Shown here: positions 8,292 through 16,849 of the stretch, piece by piece
Position numbering within the stretch: the stretch's first letter is position 1
Layout of the letters: the number at the start of each line of letters is the position of its first letter
Assembly (NCBI RefSeq): GCF_013778455.1
Contig: NZ_JACEHE010000008.1
Coordinates: 186,001 to 250,000, forward strand
From: Streptomyces himalayensis subsp. himalayensis
GTDB lineage: Bacteria; Actinomycetota; Actinomycetes; Streptomycetales; Streptomycetaceae
Reading direction: 5' to 3'
Length of the DNA: 64,000 nt
Translations under genes and position numbers: made by a program
Notes under the pieces: generated by a model
What the model was told of the DNA's origin: nothing
Seen by the model: the letters and a program-made list of their open reading frames with translations, nothing else
Databases searched by the model: none

Positions 8292-8361
8292 TGGCGGTCG
8301 GGATGACGTCGGTCGGGGTACCGGCAGTTGGGGTGACGGCGGTCGGGGTGACAGCGGTGCC
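8272..8361. repeat. 45-bp direct duplication spanning the flavin reductase stop codon
   Basis: Units 8272-8316 and 8317-8361 begin GGTACCGGCAGTTGGGGTGA and agree at about 34 of the first 38 positions. The real stop (8289-8291) sits in unit 1, and its copy in unit 2 is also TGA. Inside each unit a shorter GGCGGTCGGGRTGA-like element repeats again. Confidence 0.85.
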
Positions 8362-8417
8362 GTCACGGGGTGGGTCTGAGCGGGTCCGGGGACGTGCCTG
8401 AACTTCCCCGGAGTCGC

Positions 8418-8846
8418 TCAGCCCCAGTCGCGGCCGGAGCGTCCCTGCTTCGTCTCGCCGCGCCGCTTCTTCTCCCGGAGCCGCCGCTCGTTGATGCCGC
8501 GAGGGATACGGGTGGGCCGCCGCGGCTTGGGCGGCGGAGCCGTCGCCTCCGCGAGCAGGGACGCCAGCCGCACGGCCGCCGCCTCCCGGTTGCGCCACTG
8601 CGACCGGTGCTCCGAGGCGCGGACGGAGACGACCCCGTCGACGAGCCTCCCGGCGAGCCGCTCCAGGGCTCGCTCCTTCCACACGGGCGGCAGGGACTCC
8701 GTCCCGGCCAGGTCGAAGCGCAGTTCCACCTGTGAGTCACTGGTGTTGACGTGCTGCCCGCCCGGCCCTGACGACCGCGAGAAACGCCACATCAGCTCGG
8801 CCTCGGGCAGGAGAACCGAACCACGGATGGGATAAGGACCGGACAT
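8418..8846 (-). CDS. arfB: Alternative ribosome-rescue peptidyl-tRNA hydrolase ArfB
   Basis: A 142-residue single-domain release-factor relative. It has the GGQ motif in SSGPGGQHVNTSDSQVELRF, which hydrolyses peptidyl-tRNA on stalled ribosomes, and the basic C-terminal tail RRPTRIPRGINERRLREKKRRGETKQGR that probes the empty mRNA channel. Length fits ArfB/ICT1, not full release factors. The start MSGPYPIRG at 8846 is chosen from remembered family N-termini; in-frame starts at 8855 (ATG) and 8867 (GTG) exist. It converges on the flavin reductase gene. Confidence 0.9.
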   Translation of the reverse strand: MSGPYPIRGSVLLPEAELMWRFSRSSGPGGQHVNTSDSQVELRFDLAGTESLPPVWKERALERLAGRLVDGVVSVRASEHRSQWRNREAAAVRLASLLAEATAPPPKPRRPTRIPRGINERRLREKKRRGETKQGRSGRDWG

Positions 8847-9052
8847 GAGTTCCATGGTCCCGCGCACATCCGCCCGCCGTCACCCGTTTTTCCGCGGCCC
8901 GACTACTCCACCCGGGCGCCTTCGGTAAAGAAAGTAAAGAGAGCTGGAACCTCCTGGTCCCCCCGCGACGTTCATACGGGTGACGGTAGCTTCGTCCCCA
9001 GCACGAAGCCCGCATGCGGAACGAAACGAACAGAACCAGGAAGGGACTTCCC

Positions 9053-9628
9053 ATGGCTGTAAGCCTGTCCAAGGGCGGCAACGTCTCGCTCACCAAGGAG
9101 GCACCGGGCCTGACCGCCGTCACGGTGGGCCTCGGCTGGGACGTCCGCACCACCACGGGCACTGACTTCGACCTGGACGCATCGGCGATCGCGGTGAACC
9201 AGCAGGGCAAGGTCTACTCGGACGCGCACTTCGTCTTCTTCAACAACAAGCAGACGCCGGACCAGACCATCGTCCACACCGGCGACAACCGCACGGGCGA
9301 GGGCGCCGGCGACGACGAGGCCATCAACGTCAACCTGGCGGGCCTGCCGGCCGACGTGGACAAGATCGTCTTCCCGGTCTCCATCTACGACGCCGAGAAC
9401 CGCAGCCAGAACTTCGGCCAGGTCCGCAACGCGTACATCCGCATCGTCAACCAGGCCGGCGGCACCGAGATCGCCCGCTACGACCTGAGCGAGGACGCAG
9501 CCACGGAGACGGCGATGGTCTTCGGCGAGCTGTACCGCAACGGCGCGGAGTGGAAGTTCCGCGCGGTCGGCCAGGGCTACGCCTCGGGCCTGGTGGGCAT
9601 CGCCCAGGACTTCGGCGTCAACGTCTGA
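9053..9628 (+). CDS. TerD-family calcium-binding stress protein
   Basis: A 191-residue TerD domain protein: MAVSLSKGGNVSLTKEAPGL, then GLGWDVRTTTGTDFDLDASAIAV (acidic calcium-site loop), a central GAGDDEAINVNLAGLPADVDKIVFPVSIYD and C-terminal GELYRNGAEWKFRAVGQGY. AGGAAGGGA precedes the ATG. Streptomyces carry many such genes; they are linked to development and stress rather than only tellurite. A stand-alone copy here, without TerB/TerC neighbours, makes tellurite resistance unlikely. Confidence 0.95.
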   Translation: MAVSLSKGGNVSLTKEAPGLTAVTVGLGWDVRTTTGTDFDLDASAIAVNQQGKVYSDAHFVFFNNKQTPDQTIVHTGDNRTGEGAGDDEAINVNLAGLPADVDKIVFPVSIYDAENRSQNFGQVRNAYIRIVNQAGGTEIARYDLSEDAATETAMVFGELYRNGAEWKFRAVGQGYASGLVGIAQDFGVNV

Positions 9629-9644
9629 CGTCGACATCCGGCTT

Positions 9645-9680
9645 GAGCCCGGCGAGCTCCTCACCGAGCTCGCCGGGCTC
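9645..9680 (+). terminator. Strong hairpin terminator after the TerD gene
   Basis: Perfect 15-bp arms (9645-9659 and 9666-9680) around a 6-nt loop, beginning 16 bp after the stop codon. Confidence 0.88.
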
Positions 9681-9813
9681 TACGCGTCCGACCGGCGGAG
9701 GCCGCGCGCCACCCCCGCCCGGTCCACCACACCGGGTCGACCCCGCCCGTCCACCCCACCCGGCCCAGCCCACCCGGTCGACGCCGCCGGTCCACCCCAC
9801 CCCGTCGACCCGC

Positions 9814-11286
9814 TCAGGCGTGGTCCGGTTTTCCCTTTCCGTGCAGCCAGTCGGCCCAGATCAGGGTGAAGTCCTTGTCCGGCGCCTTCTTCTCCACGTA
9901 CGCCGTGAAGTCGGCGGTGTTCGCGTTGCCGTGGCGGTACGCGGCCGCCCAGCCCTTGAGGATGTCGCGGAAGGCGTCGTCCCCCACGGTCTGCCGGATC
10001 TTGTGGAGAACCATGGCACCGCGCAGATAGACCGTGTCGTCGGAGATGTGTGCGGCACTCGGCGGATCAGCAGGGGCGAAGGACCAAATGGCATCGGCAT
10101 GCGCCGCTTCGGGGTCGCCGCGGTAGAGGGCGTCGAATGTCTCCTGCGCGCTGTCGCCGCCGTGATCCTCCGCCCACAGCCACTCGGCGTAGGACGCGAA
10201 GCCCTCGTTCAGCCACATGTCCTGCCAGGTCTTCGGCGTCACCGAGTTCCCGAACCACTCGTGGGCCAGCTCGTGAACGAGCAGTTCCGTACCGGGGGCG
10301 CCGGGGAAGACGGGACGGGTCTGGGTCTCCAGGGCGTAGTCAGCGTCGCCTGGCCGTTCGACGATCGCTCCGGCCGAGGAGAACGGGTAGGGGCCGAAGT
10401 TCTGCTCCCCCCACTTCAGAACGTCGGGGATACCGTCGAGGACCTTCTCACTCGTCTCCGCCTCGGTCGGGTCGACGGCGGTCAGGACAGGCAACTTCCT
10501 GCTGTTCTTGCCGCTGCCGTTCCCGCTGCTGCTGCCGTTGCCGTCCCCGTTCCCGTTGCCGTCCGCCGTCGTCTCGTACCGGCTCATGTCGAATGTGCCG
10601 ATGGCGACCGTCGCCACATAGCTCGCCGTCGGCTCGGGGCTGTGCCAGGTGGAGGTGGTCCGGCCGTTCTGGGTCTGCTCGCGCCTCAACTGGCCGTTGG
10701 ATACGGCCTGCACGCCCTCGGGGACGGTGACCTGCACGTCGAACGTCGCCTTGTCAGCGGGGTGGTGATTGCCGGGGAACCACGCCATGGAGCCGGTCGG
10801 CTCGCCCAGCGCCAGTGCGCCGTCCGCGGTGAGCAGCCAGCCCTCGCGGGAACCGTCCGGATCGTCGATGCTCTCCGGCGTGCCGGCGTAGCGGACGACG
10901 GTGCGGAACGTTTCGCCATTGGCGAGCATGTCGGGCGGCCGGACGGTCAGCTCCTGGCCGGCGCGGCGGAAGCGGGCGCCGGCGCCGTCGACACTGACGG
11001 ACTCGACCTTCAGCCCCTTCAGGTCGAGGTTGAACGCGCTGAGAGCCTGCGTGGCGCGTGCCGTGATCTCCGTCTTCCCCGTGAGCCGACGGGAAGCGGG
11101 ATCGTAGTCGACCTTCAGGTCGTAGTGGACGACGTCGTAGCCGCCGTTGCCCATCTTCGGGAAGTACGGATCGCGCAGGCCGGCGGCGCCCACCGTGCGC
11201 TCGGCGCCCGAGTCGCAGGCGCTCAGGGCGAGGGCTGCGACGGTCGCGACCGCGGTCACCACGCGAACGAGAGGACGACGTTCCAC
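9814..11286 (-). CDS. Secreted M1-family metallopeptidase lipoprotein
   Basis: A 490-residue zinc aminopeptidase-like lipoprotein. Signal MERRPLVRVVTAVATVAALALSAC gives a lipobox (LSAC) at about residue 24. The gluzincin site HELAH (338-342) is followed after 18 residues by the third ligand Glu in NEGFASYAEW. DYALETQTRPVF corresponds to the substrate-side GAMEN strand. It lacks the long C-terminal helical domain of PepN-type enzymes. A Gly/Asn/Ser-rich insert near residues 235-255 is low complexity. It probably trims peptides outside the membrane. The GTG start is at the frame limit. Confidence 0.9.
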   Translation of the reverse strand: MERRPLVRVVTAVATVAALALSACDSGAERTVGAAGLRDPYFPKMGNGGYDVVHYDLKVDYDPASRRLTGKTEITARATQALSAFNLDLKGLKVESVSVDGAGARFRRAGQELTVRPPDMLANGETFRTVVRYAGTPESIDDPDGSREGWLLTADGALALGEPTGSMAWFPGNHHPADKATFDVQVTVPEGVQAVSNGQLRREQTQNGRTTSTWHSPEPTASYVATVAIGTFDMSRYETTADGNGNGDGNGSSSGNGSGKNSRKLPVLTAVDPTEAETSEKVLDGIPDVLKWGEQNFGPYPFSSAGAIVERPGDADYALETQTRPVFPGAPGTELLVHELAHEWFGNSVTPKTWQDMWLNEGFASYAEWLWAEDHGGDSAQETFDALYRGDPEAAHADAIWSFAPADPPSAAHISDDTVYLRGAMVLHKIRQTVGDDAFRDILKGWAAAYRHGNANTADFTAYVEKKAPDKDFTLIWADWLHGKGKPDHA

Positions 11287-11380
11287 GCGTTGATCGTATG
11301 GGACTTTGGGGCCTCAGGCGGCATTTGTCCGGGAGTCGTCCGCGGCGACGGGAGGCGCGACTGTCGAACGCGCGTACGAC

Positions 11381-11405
11381 TGGCGTCTTCGCAGGTCAAG
11401 GCATA
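11381..11405. repeat. 25-nt dispersed element, copy 1 (see 37229-37253)
   Basis: Agrees with 37229-37253 at 23 of 25 positions around the core TTCGCAGGTCA. It lies between divergent genes, 95-119 bp upstream of the metallopeptidase start and about 42 bp before the plus-strand hypothetical gene. GTCTTCG at 11385-11391 pairs with CGAAGAC at 11406-11412. Read on the minus strand it contains TTGACC, a possible -35. Confidence 0.55.
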
Positions 11406-11446
11406 CGAAGACCTCCACCCGCGCCGCCCATGACACCATCGGCTAC

Positions 11447-11944
11447 GTGCTCGACATCGGCTACGCCCTCTCCAACCGCTTCCCCGACCCGCCGCAGACG
11501 GACTACCGCCGCGCGGACGTCCACGCCCTGCGCCACGACCTCTTCTGCGGTGACGTCTATCTCGCCGACACCAAGGCGGACCGGGAGCTGTCCACAGCCT
11601 GGGGATGGGTGCCGGTGCTCGACTTCGCCTGGGCGCTGTGCGACATCGTCGAGCAGCTCGACCGCGATCCGGCCGGCAGCCGCGCCGCCAGGCCGCAGTA
11701 CGCCGAGCTCGACTTCACCGAGTCCACCGACCGCATGCTCTTCGAGCGCCGTTTCGGCTGGGTCGACATCGAGGCCGACTGGATGCCGGGCGACGAACCG
11801 CCCCTGACGTTCTCGCACGCCGTACTGCGCCGTGAAGCCCGTGACTTCCTGCACGACCTGATCGCCGATCTGACGGACATGCACGAGGACCTGGCAGAGA
11901 ACCCCGCGATCTGGACGCTCCAGGCGCGGTTCCCCCGCATCTGA
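11447..11944 (+). CDS. Conserved hypothetical protein
   Basis: A 165-residue soluble protein with no signal peptide or membrane helix. It is rich in Asp/Glu/Trp (GWVPVLDFAWALCDIVEQLDRDP, RRFGWVDIEADWMPGDEPPLTF, DFLHDLIADLTDMHEDLAENPAIW). I do not recognise a domain; the style recalls small actinobacterial proteins of unknown function found beside toxin-immunity genes, but that is weak. The GTG at 11447 is chosen because the upstream frame loses amino-acid bias and overlaps the dispersed 25-nt element. It lies divergent from the M1 peptidase gene. Confidence 0.65.
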   Translation: MLDIGYALSNRFPDPPQTDYRRADVHALRHDLFCGDVYLADTKADRELSTAWGWVPVLDFAWALCDIVEQLDRDPAGSRAARPQYAELDFTESTDRMLFERRFGWVDIEADWMPGDEPPLTFSHAVLRREARDFLHDLIADLTDMHEDLAENPAIWTLQARFPRI

Positions 11945-11971
11945 GCAGCCGGCCCCGTCGACTGACTTCCG

Positions 11972-12670
11972 TCACTCCTCTCCTGGCGCCTCCACCCGCA
12001 CTCCGATCTGCGCCGCGAACGCCGGTGCCAGATCGATGAGTTGGGCCGGGCTGATGACCGCCCCCGCCAGGCGGTCGAGGCCCCGCGCGATGCCCAGCTC
12101 CGCTGCCGACCGCAGATCGACGTCGGTCATCGTCGTCCCGCTGAAGTCCGCCCCCTTCAGCGCACAGTCCCTGAACTCGACCCGCTCGAGCCGCGCCCCG
12201 CCGAAATCCGGCTCGACCAGCACGCAGCCCTCGAAGACGACGTCCTTCAGCCGCGCCTTCCGCAGATTCAGATAGTCGATCTTCCCGCCCCGGATCAGCA
12301 CCCGCTCCAGCACGCCCCCGTGCAGCTGCACCCCACCGAGCCGGGCGTCCGTCACCTCCACGTCCCGCAGCGTCGCCTCCGCGAGATCGGTGCCCACTCC
12401 CCGTATCCCCGACAGCACCGCGTCGATGAAGCGCGCGCGGTGCAGCCGCGTCTCGTCCAGCGCGCAGCCCGTCAGCGCGCAGTCCAGGAACCGGGCGCCG
12501 CCGCCGTCCTGGCCCGCGAGGTCCAGCTCGCGGAACTCCACGCCGTCGTAGTCCCCGTCCGGCTCCAGCTCACCGCCCGCGTACGCAACGAGCGGCGGCA
12601 GCCGCACCTCGGGCCGCCGCGCCTTCCTCACCACTGCCTTCACCGCTGCGTTTCGCGCCATGTCCCCCAT
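11972..12670 (-). CDS. Pentapeptide-repeat protein
   Basis: A 232-residue protein built mainly of A(D/N)LXX-type pentapeptides that form a right-handed beta-helix (VEFRELDLAGQDGGGARFLDCALTGCALDETRLHRARF and later RLERVEFRDCALKGADFSGTTMTDVDLRSA). A C-terminal non-repeat part (SPAQLIDLAPAFAAQIGVRVE) follows. The ATG at 12670 is preferred; the longer frame upstream is encoded by a tandem DNA repeat. Some such proteins mimic DNA and protect gyrase, but nothing here shows that function. Confidence 0.85.
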   Translation of the reverse strand: MGDMARNAAVKAVVRKARRPEVRLPPLVAYAGGELEPDGDYDGVEFRELDLAGQDGGGARFLDCALTGCALDETRLHRARFIDAVLSGIRGVGTDLAEATLRDVEVTDARLGGVQLHGGVLERVLIRGGKIDYLNLRKARLKDVVFEGCVLVEPDFGGARLERVEFRDCALKGADFSGTTMTDVDLRSAAELGIARGLDRLAGAVISPAQLIDLAPAFAAQIGVRVEAPGEE

Positions 12671-12688
12671 GCTGCACCCCGCCACTGA

Positions 12689-12763
12689 CAACGGGCCGCC
12701 ACGCCGACCACGGCAACGGACCGCCACGCTGACGACGGCAACGGACCGCCATGCCGACCGCGG
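12689..12763. repeat. 25-bp tandem repeat, three copies, upstream of the pentapeptide gene
   Basis: Units 12689-12713, 12714-12738 and 12739-12763 share CAACGGACCGCCACGCYGAC with few differences. The array starts 19 bp upstream of the pentapeptide-protein ATG, within its expected leader or promoter, between this gene and the divergent oxidoreductase gene. Confidence 0.8.
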
Positions 12764-12877
12764 ACAGCCGCATGTCCGTCGAGTGCGCACTGCTCCAGTC
12801 ATGTCACATCCGGGGCCCTTCGATCGGTCCTAGGAGGAGACAGGCAACGCCACCGGAGCAGAGGGAGACCCCCAACC

Positions 12878-14038
12878 ATGCACCGCATCACCGTCGTCGG
12901 CGGCGGCTTCGCCGGACTCACCGCGGCCATCACCGCCGCCGAGGCGGGCGCCAAGGTGACCCTGTACGAGTCGCACCACACCCTCGGCGGCCGCGCCCGC
13001 ACCGCCGAGGGCCCGTACCGCACCAACGAGGGACCGCACGCCCTCTACAACGGCGGCCCTCACTGGACCTGGCTCGAACAGCGCGACCTGATCGGCCCGC
13101 TCGCCCCCGTCCCGCCCCTCGAAGGCTCGCGCCTGCGTCTGCATCTGAACGGCGCCCTCCGCCGCATACCGCCCCTGGCACTGCTCAAGCTGGCGCGCCG
13201 CAAGCCCGAACTGACCCCCGTCGACAGCGACTTCCTCACCTGGGCCACAGCGCAGGTCGGCGAGGCGGGCGCCCGCGCGGCCGCCAACTACACCGCCGTC
13301 GCGCTGTTCCACCACGACCCCGGCTCGCTCTCCGCCGCCTTTGTGCACGAGAGGCTGCGCCGCGCCGCCAAGCTGCCGCCCGAGGCGCACTATCCGCGCG
13401 GCGGCTGGGCGTCCGTCATCGACCGGATGGCCGCCCGGGCCTGGAACATGGGAGTTCGGGTCGAGACGCTCGCCCGTGTCGACATGCTCCCGACCGACAC
13501 GCCCGTCATCGTAGCGACCTCCCTCGACGCCGCCCGCCGGCTCCTCGGCGACGACTCGCTCACCTGGGACAGCGGCCGTACCACCCTCATCGACCTGGCC
13601 GTACGCAGCCGCCGCGGCGACGCCTTCGCCGTCTCCGACCTCGACGCACCAGGCTGGATCGAACGGTTCACCGCCCAGGACCGCACCCTCGCCCCGCGCG
13701 GACAGCAGCTCATCCAGGGCCAGATCCCCATCTCGCCGGCCGAGTCCAAGGCCGACGGGGTGGCCCGCGCCGAGCACCTGCTCGACCTGGGCTTCCGGGG
13801 CTGGCGCGAACGCACCGTCTGGCGCCGCGAGTCGGTCGCACACGGCCGTACGGGGGCGGTCGACCGGCCCGGCACCACCTGGCGCGACCGGCCCGCCGTG
13901 GACCGCGGCGACGGCGTCTATCTCGCCGGCGACCAGGTCGCCGCGCCCGGCGTGCTCTCCGAGGTCTCCTTCAACAGCGCGATCACGGCGGCCACACTGG
14001 CCCTGACGGCGGCAGGGCGCCGGCAGCGCACCCACTGA
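12878..14038 (+). CDS. FAD/NAD(P)-binding amine-oxidase-like oxidoreductase
   Basis: A 386-residue flavoprotein. The N-terminus is a Rossmann FAD site, VVGGGFAGLTAAITAAEAGAKVTLYE, followed by GGRART, as in phytoene desaturase, protoporphyrinogen oxidase and monoamine oxidase relatives. The C-terminus has the second FAD contact DGVYLAGDQVAAPGVLSEVSFNSAI. AGGGAGA lies before the ATG. No carotenoid or haem genes are adjacent, so the substrate is unknown. Three 7-bp repeats follow the stop. Confidence 0.85.
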   Translation: MHRITVVGGGFAGLTAAITAAEAGAKVTLYESHHTLGGRARTAEGPYRTNEGPHALYNGGPHWTWLEQRDLIGPLAPVPPLEGSRLRLHLNGALRRIPPLALLKLARRKPELTPVDSDFLTWATAQVGEAGARAAANYTAVALFHHDPGSLSAAFVHERLRRAAKLPPEAHYPRGGWASVIDRMAARAWNMGVRVETLARVDMLPTDTPVIVATSLDAARRLLGDDSLTWDSGRTTLIDLAVRSRRGDAFAVSDLDAPGWIERFTAQDRTLAPRGQQLIQGQIPISPAESKADGVARAEHLLDLGFRGWRERTVWRRESVAHGRTGAVDRPGTTWRDRPAVDRGDGVYLAGDQVAAPGVLSEVSFNSAITAATLALTAAGRRQRTH

Positions 14039-14042
14039 CCTG

Positions 14043-14066
14043 AACCGGCAACCGGCAACCGGCAAC
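14043..14066. repeat. 7-bp AACCGGC tandem repeat just after an oxidoreductase stop
   Basis: AACCGGC occurs three times in tandem (14043-14063) followed by AAC, starting 4 bp after the stop codon. It is one more example of simple tandem repeats beside stop codons in this window. Confidence 0.75.
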
Positions 14067-14108
14067 CACCACAGACCCGTTGAGCTCATCCGAAAGCAAA
14101 CCCGTTGA

Positions 14109-14126
14109 CCTCAACCAAGCTTGAGG
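14109..14126 (+). promoter_or_regulatory. SoxR-type operator before the quinone oxidoreductase gene
   Basis: CCTCAACCAAGCTTGAGG is an 18-bp dyad with arms CCTCAA/TTGAGG (8-bp arms when extended with flanking A/T and G/C), the form bound by SoxR and related MerR regulators (CCTCAAG...CTTGAGG). TTGACC at 14105-14110 overlaps it as a -35, and the element would occupy the over-long spacer typical of MerR-controlled promoters. From memory, the S. coelicolor homologue of the next gene (SCO4266) is a SoxR target. Confidence 0.8.
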
Positions 14127-14213
14127 TTGAAGAGTGGGTGCGTGCCGGCACCCCGGCACCGAAGGAGACACCGCGCGAGGGAACACCCCGCGGCAACCAT
14201 CGAGGAGCCCGTC

Positions 14214-15218
14214 ATGCACGCCGTCCGCCTGCACGCCTTCGGCCCGGCCGAGAACCTCACGTACGAGAAGACAGAGGACCCCGAGCCGGCCCCCGGCCAG
14301 GTGCGCGTCGCCGTCGCCGCGGCCGGCGTACACCTGCTCGACACCGCGATCCGCGAGGGACTCCAGGGCCCGCTGCCCGAGCTGCCCGCGCTGCCCACGA
14401 TCCCCGGCCGCGAGGTCGCCGGCACCGTCGACGCGCTCGGCGACGGCGTGTCCGAGGCCTGGCTCGGCAAGCGCGTCGTCGCCCACCTCGGCTTCGCCCC
14501 CGGAGGTTACGCGGAACTGGCCGTCACCGATGCCGACCGGCTGCACGAGATCCCGGAGAACCTCGACTTCGCGCAGGCCGTCGCCATGATCGGCACGGGT
14601 CGTACGACGATGGGGATCCTGCAGTTCGCCGAGGTCACCCCCGCCTCGGTAGTGATCGTCCCGGCCGCGGCGGGCGGTATCGGAACGCTGCTCGTGCAGT
14701 ACGCGCGGCACGCGGGCGCCACCGTGATCGGCCTCGCGGGCGGCCCCGAGAAGGTCGCCCGGGTCCGGGCGGGGGGCGCCGACCTCGCCGTCGACTACAA
14801 GGACCCCGCGTGGCCCGAGCAGGTCCGCGCGTACCTCGGCGACCGCACCGCGACGGTCGTCTTCGACGGAGTCGGCGGCGACGCGGCCCGCGCAGCCGTC
14901 GATCTGCTCGGCCCCGGCGGCAAGCACGTCGTCTTCGGCTGGTCGGGGCAGGGCCTGCACGACGGGTCGCCGCTGACCTTCACCGAGGAGGAGCTGGCCG
15001 AGCGCGGGATCACATCGGAGGGCGTGCTGGGGCCGGTGATGATGCAGAAGGCGGGCGGCGCCAATCCGGTACGCACCCTGGAGCTGCGCGCCCTCGCCGA
15101 GGCCGCGACGGGCCGCCTCACCCCGGCCGTCACACGCTTCCCCCTCGCGGAAGCGGCGGCCGCACACCGCGCACTGGAGTCGCGCGGCACGATCGGCAAG
15201 GTCGTACTGGAGCCGTGA
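14214..15218 (+). CDS. Zinc-independent quinone oxidoreductase (MDR family), probable SoxR target
   Basis: A 334-residue medium-chain reductase. The N-terminal GroES-like part (MHAVRLHAFGPAENLTYEKTEDPEPAPGQVRVAV) lacks the zinc ligands of alcohol dehydrogenases. The NADPH-binding Rossmann motif is AAAGGIGTLLVQYARHAGATVIGLAGG (about 155-180). C-terminal FPLAEAAAAHRALESRGTIGKVVLEP is typical. GAGGAG lies 7 nt before the ATG. It would reduce quinones or redox-cycling compounds, including self-made pigments, consistent with the SoxR-type box 90 bp upstream. An MFS exporter follows on the same strand. Confidence 0.9.
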   Translation: MHAVRLHAFGPAENLTYEKTEDPEPAPGQVRVAVAAAGVHLLDTAIREGLQGPLPELPALPTIPGREVAGTVDALGDGVSEAWLGKRVVAHLGFAPGGYAELAVTDADRLHEIPENLDFAQAVAMIGTGRTTMGILQFAEVTPASVVIVPAAAGGIGTLLVQYARHAGATVIGLAGGPEKVARVRAGGADLAVDYKDPAWPEQVRAYLGDRTATVVFDGVGGDAARAAVDLLGPGGKHVVFGWSGQGLHDGSPLTFTEEELAERGITSEGVLGPVMMQKAGGANPVRTLELRALAEAATGRLTPAVTRFPLAEAAAAHRALESRGTIGKVVLEP

Positions 15219-15352
15219 GCCGCACCGCCACCGGGGCGCCCGTCACGTCGCCGCAGAGGAGCCGCTCCGCCCCGCCACGTCCTCCGCCCCACGACCCCGC
15301 GCCCCGCCGCCCGAAGGATGCGCCACCCCCCGATCCATGGTCTTCTATTGCT

Positions 15353-16849
15353 GTGACCGGCACCCGAACAGGTGAACCTGTCACCCCACCGGACCCCCAC
15401 CGCTGGTGGGGCCTGGTGGTCATCGCACTCGCCCAGCTCATGGTCGTCCTCGACGCGACGATCGTGAACATCGCGCTCCCGTCCGCCCAGCGCGATCTGG
15501 GGATGTCGGACGGCAACCGCCAATGGGTCGTCACCGCCTACACCGTCGCCTTCGGCGGACTGCTGCTGCTCGGCGGCCGCGTCGCCGACCTCGTCGGCCG
15601 CAAACGCACCTTCGTCATCGGCCTGATCGGCTTCGCGGGCGCCTCCGCACTCGGCGGCGCCGCCGTCAGCCCCGGCATGCTCTTCGGCGCCCGCGCCCTC
15701 CAGGGCTCCTTCGCCGCCGTACTCGCCCCGTCCGCGCTGTCCCTGGTCACCACCACCTTCACCGCCCCGAAGGAGCGCGCGAAAGCCTTCGGGATCTACG
15801 GCGCCCTGGCCGGCAGCGGCTCCGCGATAGGGCTGCTCACGGGAGGACTGCTCACCGAGTACCTGAACTGGCGATGGTGCCTCTACGTCAACGTCCCCAT
15901 CGCCGCCCTCGCGGTCTTCGGCGCCTGCGCCCTGCTCCGCGACCGCCCGGGAAACCGCGGCGGGCGCCTCGACGTCCGCGGTGTCGTGATGGGCTGCGGC
16001 GGTCTCGTCTGCGTCGTCTACGGCTTCGGCGAGGCCGCCGCGCGTGGTTGGACCGACCCGTTCGTCCTGGCTGCTCTCGCCGGCGGACTCGCGCTCCTCG
16101 CCGCCTTCGCCTGGTGGCAGACCAGAGCCCCGAGCCCCCTTCTGCCGCCCCAGATCATCAAGGACCGCACCCGCGCGGGCTGCTTCCTCACCATGGCCCT
16201 CGCCGTCGCCGGCCTGTTCGGCATCTTTCTCTTCATGAGCTACTACCTGCAGGTCGTCCTCGGCTACTCCCCCCTCAGGACGGGCCTGGCCTTCCTGCCC
16301 CTGACCGCCGCGATCATCACCGGCTCGACCCAGATATCGGCCCGCTTTCTGCAGCGCACGGCTCCCCGGGCGCTCCTGGTCCCGGGCATGCTGCTCGCCT
16401 CCTCCGGCACGCTCCTGCTCACCACGCTCACCGTCGAGGCCGAGTACGCCACCCGCGTCCTGCCCGCCATGGTGCTGATGGGCCTCGGCATGGGCCTGAC
16501 CTTCACGCCCGTGTTCGCCACCGCCACCGCGGGCGTCGCCCCGCACGACGCCGGCGTCACCTCGGCGACCGTCAACACCGCGCAACAGGTGGGAGGCTCC
16601 ATAGGCACCGCGCTGCTCAACACGATCGCCACCATGAGCAGCACCGCCTACGTCGCCGCCCACCTCCGCGACCCCGCACAGCAGGCGCAGATCACCCGGG
16701 AGGGCATCGTCCACGGCTACACCGTCGCCCTCTGGTGGTCCGCCGGCCTCATGCTGCTCGCGGGCCTGATCGCGGCCCTGATGGTCACGGCGAAGGCGCC
16801 CGACCGCCGGGCACCGACGGACGCACCCGTCCGCGAATCAGTGGCCTGA
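15353..16849 (+). CDS. MFS drug exporter, DHA2 (14-helix) family
   Basis: A 498-residue transporter. Motif D1/C-like text GLVVIALAQLMVVLDATIVNIALPSAQRDLG opens TM1; the loop 2-3 motif is GGRVADLVGRKRTFVIG; GYSPLRTGLAFLPLT and GLGMGLTFTPVFATATAGV follow. Fourteen helices are expected from length. The GTG at 15353 sits just before TM1. A GTG at 15215 overlapping the previous stop (GTGA) would add 46 low-complexity residues and couple it to the oxidoreductase, so both could belong to the SoxR unit. Its end overlaps the convergent GNAT gene by 12 bp. Confidence 0.85.
   Translation: MTGTRTGEPVTPPDPHRWWGLVVIALAQLMVVLDATIVNIALPSAQRDLGMSDGNRQWVVTAYTVAFGGLLLLGGRVADLVGRKRTFVIGLIGFAGASALGGAAVSPGMLFGARALQGSFAAVLAPSALSLVTTTFTAPKERAKAFGIYGALAGSGSAIGLLTGGLLTEYLNWRWCLYVNVPIAALAVFGACALLRDRPGNRGGRLDVRGVVMGCGGLVCVVYGFGEAAARGWTDPFVLAALAGGLALLAAFAWWQTRAPSPLLPPQIIKDRTRAGCFLTMALAVAGLFGIFLFMSYYLQVVLGYSPLRTGLAFLPLTAAIITGSTQISARFLQRTAPRALLVPGMLLASSGTLLLTTLTVEAEYATRVLPAMVLMGLGMGLTFTPVFATATAGVAPHDAGVTSATVNTAQQVGGSIGTALLNTIATMSSTAYVAAHLRDPAQQAQITREGIVHGYTVALWWSAGLMLLAGLIAALMVTAKAPDRRAPTDAPVRESVA

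Noticed and set aside
9550..11433. Plus-strand 627-codon open frame
   Set aside because: Shadow of the M1 peptidase gene on the other strand; no family motifs, biased Arg/Val/Gly composition.
14795..16714. Minus-strand 639-codon frame
   Set aside because: Antisense to the quinone reductase and MFS genes, which have clear motifs; high-GC third positions create such frames.
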